Positions 43,029 to 52,093 are shown, numbered from the stretch's first letter. The stretch is 64,000 nucleotides of DNA from Terriglobus albidus (GCF_025685425.1 NZ_JAGTAS010000052.1:1-64000), one strand, 5' to 3'. Numbers and translations are program-made. The notes: a model not told the origin generated them from the letters alone.

Positions 43029-44557
43029 CGAATCTCCACCAGCGCCAGGCCCTGCGCCGGAACATGCACCGTCAGCTTGCCGCCACGAACTGCAAGCCTC
43101 TCCGGCGCGGCCAGGGCGCCGGCTTTCTTCAGTGCTGCGATCTGTGCCTGGGTCGGCGTTGCAGGCCTTCCCATGTCGTCATATGCCTTCACTACATTGC
43201 CGTGGTTCGCATCAAGGCGCCATACTGTCGCTGAAGTTGCTCCCCTGCCCTTCACCACCACCTCGAAGGTCTTTTCGGGGACACTGTCATACGTCTCCTT
43301 TGTATACGATGCTCCAGTTCCCGCCGGGGGTGCGTAGTTCCACACCGCGATCGCAAGTCTGCCCGATTTCGTTTTGGTCGCTATTACATCGTCGCTATCG
43401 TCATCCAACTCCAGGCGCTGATCGCCCAATTTGTGCAGCAAAACAAATGCATTGAAGGCCGGTTTGGGAATTCCGCGCTCTGCGATTAGACCGAATCCAC
43501 CATAAAACGGAGTCTTCACAACTCCCTGCTCCTCAAAGACATCGGAGAAGGTCCAGTAACTCATCATGTCGACCAGCCCATCGCATTGCCGGATCGTGTC
43601 GGCCAGCCACGGACCCATGTAGATGGAATCTGTGACATTCGGCTCATTCGCATAACTTGCGTTGTACTCACTCAAGATGAATGGAATATCCGGATAAGCC
43701 GATGCCGCAATCTCGTTGTGCACTTTGCTGACTGCGCGACACACCATGCTGTCGCGTGGGATCCGCTCCTCGGTCTTAAAGACGTCTTTCGCCGTGTCGT
43801 TGGCATAGACATGGCTGGAGACGAAATCCACCGGAACATTGGTCTGCTTGCAGTGCGCCAGAAACTCACCGGCATAAGCAGCCTGCGCGGTGGACGGACC
43901 ACCGACGCGGATACGATCATTCACGCCCTTCAGGGCACGGGCGGTATGGTCATAGAGCTCGTAATAAGTCGGCATGGAGGGTTTGCCACCCCAGAAGTCG
44001 AGGTTCGGTTCATTCCATACCTCGAAGTACCAGGTCGCCACTTCATCGATGCCATATCGTGCGACAAGATGCGTGGCGAAGGCACGGATCATGTCGTCCC
44101 ACAACGTATAGTCTTTCGGTGGAGAGATGTTCTGCTTGTACCAGAAGGCATGCAGTTGATTCGCATCGGCGGCCAGCTTCTTCGGCATAAAGCTGAGCTC
44201 GACAAATGGCTTTACCCCCTCCTCCAACAAACCGTCATAAATCTGGTCGATGTAGGAGAAGTTGTAGACGGGCTTTCCCTGCGCATCCAGATCGAAGAGA
44301 CCAACTTCATCCATGAAGATGCCATGCGGACGTACGTAAGTGAATCCGGTTGCCTTTTTTACTGTTCGCAGATCCTGCCGATAACTCTCACGCAAACTGA
44401 GGATCGCTCGTCCTGAACCGAACATCGTCTCCCAGAAATGAGGCAACGGCGTTCCCTGGTTTCGTGCATTGATAACAACTTGTTCAAAATCCTGCGCCGG
44501 CATGGACGCGGCAACGGCTAATACAAGCACCGACAACGATTGAACCCAGCGAAGCAT
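43025..44557 (-). CDS. GH39 beta-xylosidase-like glycosidase
   Basis: A 510-residue secreted enzyme with a signal peptide ending about residue 21. The acid/base Glu is E183 in FEVWNEPNLDFW and the nucleophile Glu is E297 in FILSEYNAS, both typical of clan GH-A family 39. SHVYAND and the C-terminal beta-sandwich are also family-like. The expected reaction is release of xylose (or iduronate in some relatives) from oligosaccharides. It is coupled to the GH144-like gene and lies downstream of the TonB-dependent receptor. Confidence 0.88.
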   Translation of the reverse strand: MLRWVQSLSVLVLAVAASMPAQDFEQVVINARNQGTPLPHFWETMFGSGRAILSLRESYRQDLRTVKKATGFTYVRPHGIFMDEVGLFDLDAQGKPVYNFSYIDQIYDGLLEEGVKPFVELSFMPKKLAADANQLHAFWYKQNISPPKDYTLWDDMIRAFATHLVARYGIDEVATWYFEVWNEPNLDFWGGKPSMPTYYELYDHTARALKGVNDRIRVGGPSTAQAAYAGEFLAHCKQTNVPVDFVSSHVYANDTAKDVFKTEERIPRDSMVCRAVSKVHNEIAASAYPDIPFILSEYNASYANEPNVTDSIYMGPWLADTIRQCDGLVDMMSYWTFSDVFEEQGVVKTPFYGGFGLIAERGIPKPAFNAFVLLHKLGDQRLELDDDSDDVIATKTKSGRLAIAVWNYAPPAGTGASYTKETYDSVPEKTFEVVVKGRGATSATVWRLDANHGNVVKAYDDMGRPATPTQAQIAALKKAGALAAPERLAVRGGKLTVHVPAQGLALVEIR

Positions 44558-44587
44558 TGTCTCCCCTTACTTTCTTGGACGCAAAAT

Positions 44588-44619
44588 AACGCCGCGACGG
44601 CAGAGACCGTCGCGGCGTT
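44588..44619 (-). terminator. Hairpin after the TonB-dependent receptor gene
   Basis: A perfect 13-bp stem AACGCCGCGACGG/CCGTCGCGGCGTT with a CAGAGA loop, followed on the minus strand by ATTTTG. It lies 96 bp after the receptor stop and 30 bp before GH39, so it may partly uncouple the glycosidases from the receptor. Confidence 0.7.
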
Positions 44620-44714
44620 GCCTTCAAATTAGGCCTTTATCAGCGGGCTGAAGGCCGCTGCTCCCACCAGTTTCAGTCATGCTGTATCAGATCAATTGGA
44701 TTTGTCGATACGCT

Positions 44715-47700
44715 CTAGAAGTTGAAACGGCCCGTGAACTCGATCACCCGGGCGCCAAGAGCTCGCTGTGCGATGCCGAACTGCCGGTTCGAGGTAACAC
44801 CATCGGCACTGATGGTATTGGTGATGCTCGCCGGATCAAGATTGAGCTTGTTGAGGATATTGAAGAAGTCTGCACGAATGACGAACTTTGCATTCTCCCC
44901 GAGAAAGCCCCACTTCGGCAGACCAAACCCTTTCTGCCCCGACATATCGAGGTTGAAATATCCGGGACCGCGAAGACTGTTACGTCCGACACCGGGTACA
45001 GGAGGGATGCCCGAGCCGGCAGTGTAGTTTGGAATCGTGAAGTAGTTCAGCGCACCGCCGGCATAGTTGCTGCCGGTCTTGAACGCGTCATTGCTCTGGC
45101 TGGTGCCTGCGCCTCCCCGATAGCCGCCCGCGCGCAGTGAGCTATAGCCGCTGCCGGTATAAACGATATTGCCACCATAGTTCGAGTAGAGAGGCTGCCA
45201 GGGATATCCCGAGTGCCAGTTCATAATGCCGCTGAACTCCCAGTTCCCGGCAACCTTCTCCCGCCAGTCATTCCCGCGGAAAAGAACCGGACGGAAGGTG
45301 CCGTAGAGCTTGACATTGTGTTTCACGTCATAGTCCGAAGGACCGGTAGCAAAACGGATGTCATAGGGATACTCGCCGATGTAGTAGTCATTCGATCCGT
45401 TATCCATCGATTTCGCATAGCGATACTGCGCATCGATATCGAACATCTGCGAGAAGCGGTGATTCAACTCCACCCATCCCGCATTGAAGTTCGCATTGGC
45501 ATCGTTCACGTAGAAGTACATGTTCTGGATGCGGGGATCCCGGATGTTTGGGTAATTCCAATTGAGATTCAACTGGCGAGTGTAGTGCCGGGTAGAGCTA
45601 CCCTGGTATCCAAACGTCGCCACCCAATTGCCGCCAAGCTCCTGACTGGCCGTCAGGGAATAACCGTAGGTCACGGGAGTGGGTAGAGAAAGAGGGAAAC
45701 CTGTCAAAGAGAGCGCTGTACCTCCAACAGGCAAGCCCTTGGAGTCAAAGGTCTGCCTCGCCGCGGGATTCGAGGGGTATCCATCAAAAGAGGTTGGGCT
45801 GCTTGGAGTTTGATACAGGATGCTGCCGCATCCGGTGCGAGCGTTTACATTAGTGCACTGCAGCGTGAGGTTTGTGACCAGCGGAGGATTGGCCCGGCCA
45901 TTCAGCGTGATGGCTTCCTGCATACGGTTGTAGCCAATGCCGAAACCACCACGAATGACAAACGGCTTACTCCAGGCCATCTTCGGTGTGAAGGCGAAAC
46001 CAACCTGAGGTCCCCAATTATTCTTGGAGGCGCTGTAGAGGTCGCCGCCAACACGAATGGAGGCCCCGGTCAGAAGCGCATTCCCCTGACCGAGGACAAC
46101 ATTGCTGAGATTGTTGTATTTCTCACGGACCGGTGTGTAGTACTCCCAACGCAGGCCGAGATTGAGGGTAAGATTCGGTAACGCCTTCCAATCGTCCTGG
46201 ATAAAACCTGCCCAGATGTTAGAGCGGATGTATTTCTTGTTCGACGTCGGGGAACCGGTTCGAGGATCGAAGTTACCGCTTTCCTTGTAAGGTACGTCGT
46301 TTGCGACATCCCATAGATTGCGGAAGAAGTACTGCGGCCGAGCCGCGCCCGCCTGTACATCGTTGTCCTGTTCCCAGTAGAGATCCGCTCCTGCCTTGAT
46401 GGTGTGCGAACTAATCGTTTTTGTCACTACGTCGCGGAAGTTATAGGTCGTTTGGTAAAAGACTCCAGGTCCGGGTGCTCCTGCAGGCTGAAGGATTGGC
46501 ATGGTTCCCGGAGCATCGGTGGTAAGCGTAGGCAATCCCCATGGTTCCTGTGAGTTCGAGGTCACTTCATTGAAGTACCAACGAGTCACGTTTCCACGTA
46601 CTTCATTCACGAGTGTCGGGCTGAAAGTATGGTTCCACAGCAGAGATGCGGCATAGTTCAAACGGTTCGAATGCCAAAGGTTTGCGGAACGAATCGGGCC
46701 GTTGTAGAAAGTTGAATTGCTCGGAACCCAATATGTCGTATAGGTCAGCAGGTCATGTTGCGTGATCTGCGCGTCCGCTCGACCCTGAAATTGCTGAAAT
46801 GTATTTTGAACCGGGTTTGCGGTTGTGACATTGAAGACATCGGGGACCCCATCAAATCCGCCACCAACACCAGGTGTTCCGCTACTGACATAGGTTGGAT
46901 CAGGAGTGCCAAGAGCGCTTGACGTCGGGGACCCAAGATCAAGTCCACCGTTAACATCATGACAACTTGCAGACGAAAGGCCGATGTCGCTACAGGTTCT
47001 TCCGTTGATCCCGACAGAGGAGACGCCCATCCCCTTGTAGTTATATAAGCGAGTGCCGATGCCATTCGCTTTACGACTCGCTAGAGTCTGGATGTATTGC
47101 GGCGTCTCATACCAATCATTGCCATAACTGATGCTGTTATTCCGCAGCGTCTCATAGGAGAAGAAGAAGAAGAGTTTGTTCTTCCAGATCGGTCCACCGA
47201 CACTGCCGCCGAACTGGTTGAACTTACTGGAGTCGCGTAGTGTCTTCGTGTTCGGCCCGTTGTACCGTTGATACGCATTCAGTCCAGGCCGGTGAAATTT
47301 GAAAAAACCACTGCCATGCCAGCTATTGGAACCAGCCTTTGACACGACCTGCACCTGGCCGGCGCTGTTATGTCCGCTCTCAGCATCGTAAGGATTCGCA
47401 GAGACTCGAACCTCTTTGACGCTCTCTTCGTTCGGTGTGATCACGGCGGCGCCGCCCCAGGCAAGGCTGTTGACCGAGACACCATCGACCTGCATGTTAT
47501 TTGAGGTATTGCGGGTCCCGTTCGCGCTCACCTGCGCCTGATTTTCTGTCTGAAAGATGCTGCTCGTCGTACTCGCTCCTCCGGGACCGGCATTCCCTGG
47601 AAGGTTGTTAGCGCCACCGGCGCCGGCACGGGACGAGTCACCAAACATGCCGGGAGCAAGTTGCAGTAATTGGAACGGATCGCGTCCAGTCGATGGCAGT

Positions 47701-48143
47701 GATTGTATCTGCTGTGTCGAAATCGTTCCGCCGATCTGCGCATTCTGCGTATTGATCAACGGCGTGGCATCAGTCACTTCTACCGTTTCCGTCACCGCGC
47801 CGATCTTCAGCACGATATTCAGACCAGTGGTCACTTCACCTTGCACCGTGACATTGGAAAGCTGCTCCTTCACGAAGCCGGGAGCTTCCACCGTCAGCAT
47901 GTAGTTCGAAGGTGCAAGGCGCGAGAAAGAATACGTTCCATCCGCGTTTGAGGTGGTTTGTAGTGTACGGTTCGTCGCCTTATCGACCAGCGTAATCTTT
48001 GCGTTGGGAATCACCGCTCCATCTGGATCAGTGACCGTACCCTGCAGTCCGGCACGATATTGCGCCAGCACAACGGCTGGTATCAACAGCACAAGGGCCA
48101 TGAGCATGGCCGCACGCATCATGCATTTCCCGTTATTCTTCAT
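44715..48143 (-). CDS. Oar-like TonB-dependent receptor with carboxypeptidase-regulatory domain
   Basis: A 1142-residue outer-membrane receptor. A signal peptide (ALVLLIPAVVLAQ) is followed by a Cna-B/CarboxypepD_reg domain (TVTDPDGAVIPNAKITLVDKA, start near residue 35). A plug domain runs from about residue 120 (TPLINTQNAQIGGTISTQQI), then a long 22-strand-type barrel ends in aromatic RVIEFTGRFNF. This arrangement is greatly expanded in Acidobacteriota and serves uptake of large glycans or peptides. A strong GGAGG precedes ATG 48143. Downstream GH39 and GH144-like genes suggest a glycan ligand. Confidence 0.93.
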   Translation of the reverse strand: MKNNGKCMMRAAMLMALVLLIPAVVLAQYRAGLQGTVTDPDGAVIPNAKITLVDKATNRTLQTTSNADGTYSFSRLAPSNYMLTVEAPGFVKEQLSNVTVQGEVTTGLNIVLKIGAVTETVEVTDATPLINTQNAQIGGTISTQQIQSLPSTGRDPFQLLQLAPGMFGDSSRAGAGGANNLPGNAGPGGASTTSSIFQTENQAQVSANGTRNTSNNMQVDGVSVNSLAWGGAAVITPNEESVKEVRVSANPYDAESGHNSAGQVQVVSKAGSNSWHGSGFFKFHRPGLNAYQRYNGPNTKTLRDSSKFNQFGGSVGGPIWKNKLFFFFSYETLRNNSISYGNDWYETPQYIQTLASRKANGIGTRLYNYKGMGVSSVGINGRTCSDIGLSSASCHDVNGGLDLGSPTSSALGTPDPTYVSSGTPGVGGGFDGVPDVFNVTTANPVQNTFQQFQGRADAQITQHDLLTYTTYWVPSNSTFYNGPIRSANLWHSNRLNYAASLLWNHTFSPTLVNEVRGNVTRWYFNEVTSNSQEPWGLPTLTTDAPGTMPILQPAGAPGPGVFYQTTYNFRDVVTKTISSHTIKAGADLYWEQDNDVQAGAARPQYFFRNLWDVANDVPYKESGNFDPRTGSPTSNKKYIRSNIWAGFIQDDWKALPNLTLNLGLRWEYYTPVREKYNNLSNVVLGQGNALLTGASIRVGGDLYSASKNNWGPQVGFAFTPKMAWSKPFVIRGGFGIGYNRMQEAITLNGRANPPLVTNLTLQCTNVNARTGCGSILYQTPSSPTSFDGYPSNPAARQTFDSKGLPVGGTALSLTGFPLSLPTPVTYGYSLTASQELGGNWVATFGYQGSSTRHYTRQLNLNWNYPNIRDPRIQNMYFYVNDANANFNAGWVELNHRFSQMFDIDAQYRYAKSMDNGSNDYYIGEYPYDIRFATGPSDYDVKHNVKLYGTFRPVLFRGNDWREKVAGNWEFSGIMNWHSGYPWQPLYSNYGGNIVYTGSGYSSLRAGGYRGGAGTSQSNDAFKTGSNYAGGALNYFTIPNYTAGSGIPPVPGVGRNSLRGPGYFNLDMSGQKGFGLPKWGFLGENAKFVIRADFFNILNKLNLDPASITNTISADGVTSNRQFGIAQRALGARVIEFTGRFNF

Positions 48144-48428
48144 CCTGCCTCCAAAGAAGCCGCACCAGGAGCCGTCACATTCGGGAGCCGTCCATTATTT
48201 ATGTGGGAGACGGCAGACTTTTCGGTACCTGGCCTGCAATTGGTCACACGCCCAGACACACGTCATGTGTCCGCTGGCAATAGCCGCGCACGTCATCACG
48301 CGGTTTCCAATCCAGAAAACCGGCTGGCAGGAAGATGCAGGGATTGTCAGAGTGGGTTGTCTTCTAGGACGACTTCAGAGACACCGGCCGCTACTACAAA
48401 GGATCGCTTCAAGCAGCGATCGAGAACT
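48144..48428. other. Receptor upstream region with a GACACA-CGTCA-TGTGTC palindrome
   Basis: This 285-bp stretch between the TonB-receptor start and repeat copy B has no credible gene. It must hold the receptor promoter. The only clear symmetry is GACACACGTCATGTGTC at 48255-48271, a 6-bp inverted repeat about 110 bp upstream of the start codon, which could bind a regulator. I see no riboswitch-like fold. Confidence 0.4.
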
Positions 48429-48541
48429 AGAGCATTTTCACTGTTGCTGGGTGTCCCGGAAAGGCGTGCAGCGGCGTTTTTATCGCGGAAAACGCCCATA
48501 GGTGTGGAAGCCCTGCTGTACACCTACAGTGGAAATGCTCT
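48429..48541. repeat. MITE-like palindromic repeat, copy B
   Basis: This is the best-preserved copy. The left end AGAGCATTTTCACT faces the right end AGTGGAAATGCTCT, and both are flanked by CTAG. The core GCAGCGGCGTTTTTATCG with GGAAAACGCC is the inverse of copies A and D. The right terminal CTAG supplies the TAG stop of lepB. Confidence 0.8.
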
Positions 48542-49088
48542 AGCGCACTACGCCCATCTGGTCGAAGGGCCAGAAGACCAGCACAGCTTTACCGTAGATG
48601 TATTTCCGGTCCACAGCGCCGAACTCGCGGCTGTCGCTCGATACTGAGCGGTGATCACCCATCACCCAATAACTCTCCGGACCAACCGTCTGCAGAGTCA
48701 CGGAACGCTCATCACGAAAACGCGCGGGCACATATGGCTCCGGCACGAGGTTGCCATTGACATATACACGGCCACGACGAATCTCCAGCGTGTCGCCGGG
48801 TAACGCAATGACGCGTTTGATGTAACTTTTCGAAGGATCGCGCGGATAGTTGAACACTACTACATCGCCACGATGAATATCGCCGACGCGGTACGCAACC
48901 TTATTGATGAACAGGCGGTCCTGATCTTCGAGCCGCGGCAGCATCGATGTACCTTCCACCACAACGGGCTGGTAAAGGAAGACGATGATAAATGCCGAGA
49001 TTGCGATGGAGATGACGAAATCGCGAATCCATCCGGTCACCTGACGGCCCGGCTGCTGCGGCTGACTCGTTTTTAACTCGTCTTGCAT
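48540..49088 (-). CDS. lepB: Signal peptidase I
   Basis: A 182-residue membrane protease that removes Sec and Tat signal peptides. One N-terminal transmembrane anchor (about residues 22-40) precedes box B, VEGTSMLPRL, with the nucleophile S48, and box D, YIKRVIALPGD, with the general base K91. GDHRSVSSDSREFG is box E. ATG 49088 is preferred; a GTG two codons upstream is possible. Its TAG stop lies in the terminal CTAG of repeat copy B, so the repeat may have set the present C-terminus. Confidence 0.95.
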   Translation of the reverse strand: MQDELKTSQPQQPGRQVTGWIRDFVISIAISAFIIVFLYQPVVVEGTSMLPRLEDQDRLFINKVAYRVGDIHRGDVVVFNYPRDPSKSYIKRVIALPGDTLEIRRGRVYVNGNLVPEPYVPARFRDERSVTLQTVGPESYWVMGDHRSVSSDSREFGAVDRKYIYGKAVLVFWPFDQMGVVR

Positions 49089-49127
49089 GACCACCTGAAA
49101 TATTAGACGGGAGATAGCACTAATCTA

Positions 49128-50105
49128 CTACTTCAGACCCAGTCCCGGCTTCATCAGCCGGCCATCCAGGCCGTCGGGAGACCATTCCTTCACAATCTCC
49201 CGCGCAATTTTGGCAATCGTCCCCTCTCCTTCATTATCTGTCGTCCAGCTCGTGTCCTTGTTCTGCCAAGTGAAGATGCTGATCACAATCGGTCCCGATT
49301 TGGCCGCGACGATTGCTACATCATTCCGTACGGCATTGAGGGAACCGGTTTTACTGGCAATCGCCGAACCGGCCTCACTGGAGTCCAGTGTCTCCAGATA
49401 GCGCGGGATCGTATTGCGGTAAAACTGGTTCCGTAGCATGTTCAGCGCAGTCTGGCAGATTGCCTCATCCTGGGACTGGGCCGGACCTCCCAGGTCACAA
49501 CGGCCGATCTTCTCCATCACCGTCGCCATCTCGCGCGCCGTGGTCTTTCCCAGGCCGAACTTCGGCTGATCCTCGGGCATGGGCTCGGTAGCGGGCTTCA
49601 TCACCTTCTTATAGAAATGTGTATCTTTCAGGCCGAGCGCCAGAATACGGTCATTTACAGCCTTTACCCCGAAGCGGTCGATCGCCAGATTGGTGGCCGT
49701 ATTGTCGCTGAGGATGATCATCAGGGAGAGAACGTCCTTCAGAGTCAATTCTTTGGGAGCATCCAGGAAGGTCAGCACACCGGAGCCGCTAACCGCATCG
49801 CCCGGCTTCAAGACGATCTTTTCGTCCCATTTAGCCTTGCCATCACGGATCTGCTCCATGGCTTCATACAGCATCGTCAACTTAATGACGGAGGCGGTTT
49901 GGACGGGTACATCCGCATCCACCGCAATCACTTTGCCGGTGTTAAGCTGCCGTGCGTAAACGGCAACTTTGCCATGGTGCGCCGCGATCAGCCCACGGAT
50001 CGGAGCGGGAACCGATACATCGGCAATACGCTGCTGTGCATACATCAGCGATGTGGTGGCGAGACAGAGGCAGGTCTGAATCCAAACTTTCCGGAAGTAA
50101 AACAT
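49128..50105 (-). CDS. Serine hydrolase of the class A beta-lactamase fold
   Basis: A 325-residue exported protein (signal peptide near residues 8-23). The active-site sets are S72-V-I-K75, S133-D-N and K252-T-G, the SXXK, SDN and KTG elements. The omega-loop EXXXN-type motif carrying Glu166, which deacylates beta-lactams, is not recognisable between DTHFYKKVMK and EPMPEDQ. It may be a penicillin-binding or peptidase-like relative, or an unusual beta-lactamase. ATG 50105 has AAGGTG upstream. It stands alone, without an AmpR-type regulator. Confidence 0.8.
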   Translation of the reverse strand: MFYFRKVWIQTCLCLATTSLMYAQQRIADVSVPAPIRGLIAAHHGKVAVYARQLNTGKVIAVDADVPVQTASVIKLTMLYEAMEQIRDGKAKWDEKIVLKPGDAVSGSGVLTFLDAPKELTLKDVLSLMIILSDNTATNLAIDRFGVKAVNDRILALGLKDTHFYKKVMKPATEPMPEDQPKFGLGKTTAREMATVMEKIGRCDLGGPAQSQDEAICQTALNMLRNQFYRNTIPRYLETLDSSEAGSAIASKTGSLNAVRNDVAIVAAKSGPIVISIFTWQNKDTSWTTDNEGEGTIAKIAREIVKEWSPDGLDGRLMKPGLGLK

Positions 50106-50214
50106 AAATGGCACCTTAACATAACGAAGGATCAACCAACACTTTCTGGTGCTATAGCCATCTAACCCAGAGTATCTTTCCGTCCACTCGCATGTTCGTT
50201 AGAAAGGACTTCGT

Positions 50215-50958
50215 ATGTCTCGTTCGTTTTCTCTCGTAGCCACCCTTATTTTGGCCACGGTCGGTTTCACCGGATGCAAGAGCTCACAGCCCCCGACACC
50301 TCCAGGGCAGTCGCCTAACAGCGCCAGCTTGCCGGTAAATGGTCAGCCGGCGCCCAGTGGTACAGCGCCCGCAACTGCTACCGGCAACTCTGCTGCTCCG
50401 GCCCCGCCGCCGGCGGCTCGTACTGCCCGTCCCGCTGCGCCGGCCGCCCCTGTCGTCACCACGGTGACCGTTCCGGATGGCACACGAGTGGGAGTCCGCG
50501 TAAACCAGACCATCTCCGCCAGGAACTCCAATGTGGGTGACGGCTGGAGCGGCGTGCTGAACGCCCCGATCGTTGTTGGCGAGACCACCGTCTTCCCGCG
50601 CGGCACCGAAGTAAGCGGCACCGTAATTGCAGCCAAAGGACAAGGACGCTTCAAGGGCGCGGGAGCCCTCGGCATTGAGCTGAGCCAGATCGGCGGAATG
50701 CGCGTCTCCTCGTCTCCCTACGAAGTTGCGGTGAAGGGTAAGGGCAAGCGCAGTGCCGGATTCATCGCCGGCGGCGCAGGTCTGGGCGCCCTGATCGGCG
50801 GCCTGGCAGGCGGCGGGAAAGGTGCAGCGATCGGTGCTGCCTCCGGAGCCGGAGCCGGAACCGCTGGCGCGGCCTTCACTGGAAACAAGGATGTCACGAT
50901 CCCCGCGGAGACCCTCATCAACTTCACCCTTACGGCCCCTCTGACGGTCCGTAAGTAG
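50215..50958 (+). CDS. Glycine-zipper lipoprotein
   Basis: A 247-residue envelope protein of unknown function. The lipobox is ATVGFTGC (Cys21). A Pro/Ala-rich linker (about residues 25-80) leads to a beta-rich domain with GTRVGVRVNQTISARNSNVGD and VFPRGTEVSGTV, then a glycine zipper (FIAGGAGLGALIGGLAGG, about residues 183-220), and ends with VTIPAETLINFTL. This resembles conserved acidobacterial lipoproteins that line the periplasmic side of the envelope. A strong hairpin follows, separating it from engB. Confidence 0.75.
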   Translation: MSRSFSLVATLILATVGFTGCKSSQPPTPPGQSPNSASLPVNGQPAPSGTAPATATGNSAAPAPPPAARTARPAAPAAPVVTTVTVPDGTRVGVRVNQTISARNSNVGDGWSGVLNAPIVVGETTVFPRGTEVSGTVIAAKGQGRFKGAGALGIELSQIGGMRVSSSPYEVAVKGKGKRSAGFIAGGAGLGALIGGLAGGGKGAAIGAASGAGAGTAGAAFTGNKDVTIPAETLINFTLTAPLTVRK

Positions 50959-50977
50959 CCAGAACAGAAACCATTAC

Positions 50978-51002
50978 GGGCGCGGAGAATCTCTCCGCGC
51001 CC
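50978..51002. terminator. Hairpin between lipoprotein gene and engB
   Basis: A perfect 11-bp stem GGGCGCGGAGA/TCTCCGCGCCC with an ATC loop lies 20 bp after the lipoprotein stop. It lacks a U-run but is strong. engB begins 16 bp later, so its promoter or leader must overlap this structure. Confidence 0.6.
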
Positions 51003-51017
51003 GCTACACTTAATAGC

Positions 51018-51608
51018 GTGAAGGTCTCCGCAAAATTCCTGCTCTCAGCCACCAGCCCATCGCATTTCCCGCCACCCTCGGTGCCTGAGATCGCATTTCT
51101 GGGCCGTTCCAATGTTGGTAAGTCCAGCCTGATCAATGCATTACTCGGAACCACCATTGCCCGGGTCTCATCTACTCCCGGTCGTACACGGGCCATCAAC
51201 TTTTTTGCCCTGTCCACATCTGCAAATGCGCCTGCAAAGATGATCTTTGCCGACCTGCCCGGCTACGGCTACGCCAAAATCTCGAAGTCCATCTCCGCGG
51301 AGTGGCCCTCGTTCATTGAGCCATACCTTACCGATCGTGAGTCACTGGCGCTCTCAGTCTGCCTGGTCGATACCAATATCCCGCCACAGGCCAGCGACCG
51401 TATGCTGATCGATTTCCTGCAGCAACACCAACGGCCGTATCTGGTCGTCGGGACCAAGGCAGACCGTCTCTCCAATAACGCCTTGGCAAAGTCGATTGCG
51501 GTGCTGAAACGGGAACATCAGATCGATGATCTCGTGCCGTGTTCAGTTAAGAAACCGGATGGGACAAAGGCTCTATGGTCGCGCCTGCTGGCAGCGCTGC
51601 CGTCGTAG
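51018..51608 (+). CDS. engB: Ribosome-biogenesis GTPase YihA/YsxC
   Basis: A 196-residue TRAFAC GTPase needed for 50S maturation. G1 is GRSNVGKSSLINA, G2 lies in SSTPGRTRAINF, G3 is DLPGYGYA, G4 is GTKADR and G5 is around CSVKKP. The start is GTG. Its TAG stop is the first codon of repeat copy C (TAGAACATTTTC), so the mobile-type repeat has supplied the end of this gene. Confidence 0.95.
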   Translation: MKVSAKFLLSATSPSHFPPPSVPEIAFLGRSNVGKSSLINALLGTTIARVSSTPGRTRAINFFALSTSANAPAKMIFADLPGYGYAKISKSISAEWPSFIEPYLTDRESLALSVCLVDTNIPPQASDRMLIDFLQQHQRPYLVVGTKADRLSNNALAKSIAVLKREHQIDDLVPCSVKKPDGTKALWSRLLAALPS

Positions 51609-51696
51609 AACATTTTCCCTCTTGGTGGGTATCCCGGAAGAGGAGTGCCGCGGCGTTTTCATTGCGGAAGACGACCTGGAAAGCTGGCGATCTACC
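51607..51696. repeat. MITE-like palindromic repeat, copy C (shortened)
   Basis: The left end AGAACATTTTCCCTCTTGG and core GTGCCGCGGCGTTTTCATTG match copy B in the same orientation. The right part is degraded and shortened, ending GATCTACC where copy D has GCTCTACC. It joins the engB stop to the pseudopilin stop. Confidence 0.65.
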
Positions 51697-52093
51697 ATGT
51701 CGAATACATGCTGCCGTCGGTGCCGATCTCCTGCGATCCGCTATGGACATCCTGAATACCTGTATCCGTCTGATCGACGGAGTTGTAGGTGCCGTCGGAG
51801 CTGGTCTGCCAGGTATCGCTGCGATGAGTAAAGGGATCGACCGGCATTGTCTTCAGATACCCCGCCTGCACCAGGTCCTCCAGTGTCTGCGGACCTTTCT
51901 CCTTGTCGACGGTGTAGGAGTCGATCGCCTGACGCATGGTCTGCAGATCTTCCTTCAGGACAGCTTCTTTGGCCTTCTTCACCGCATTCTGATATGCGGG
52001 TATAGCCATGGCCATCAGCAGAAGAATGATGGTCATCACAATGATGAGTTCAATCAGAGTGAAGCCGCTCTCGGGGTTCCGCTTCCTTACCAT
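51692..52093 (-). CDS. Type II/IV pseudopilin (GspG-like), distal
   Basis: A 133-residue prepilin-like protein. The leader MVRKRNPESG is cleaved before FTLIELIIVMTI, with Glu5 of the mature form intact. An N-terminal helix of about 30 residues leads to a small globular domain containing TLEDLVQAGYLKTMPVDPFT, as in GspG major pseudopilins. It is the last gene of a leftward set with another pseudopilin and a secretin. Its TAG stop coincides with the worn end of repeat copy C. Confidence 0.88.
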   Translation of the reverse strand: MVRKRNPESGFTLIELIIVMTIILLLMAMAIPAYQNAVKKAKEAVLKEDLQTMRQAIDSYTVDKEKGPQTLEDLVQAGYLKTMPVDPFTHRSDTWQTSSDGTYNSVDQTDTGIQDVHSGSQEIGTDGSMYSTW

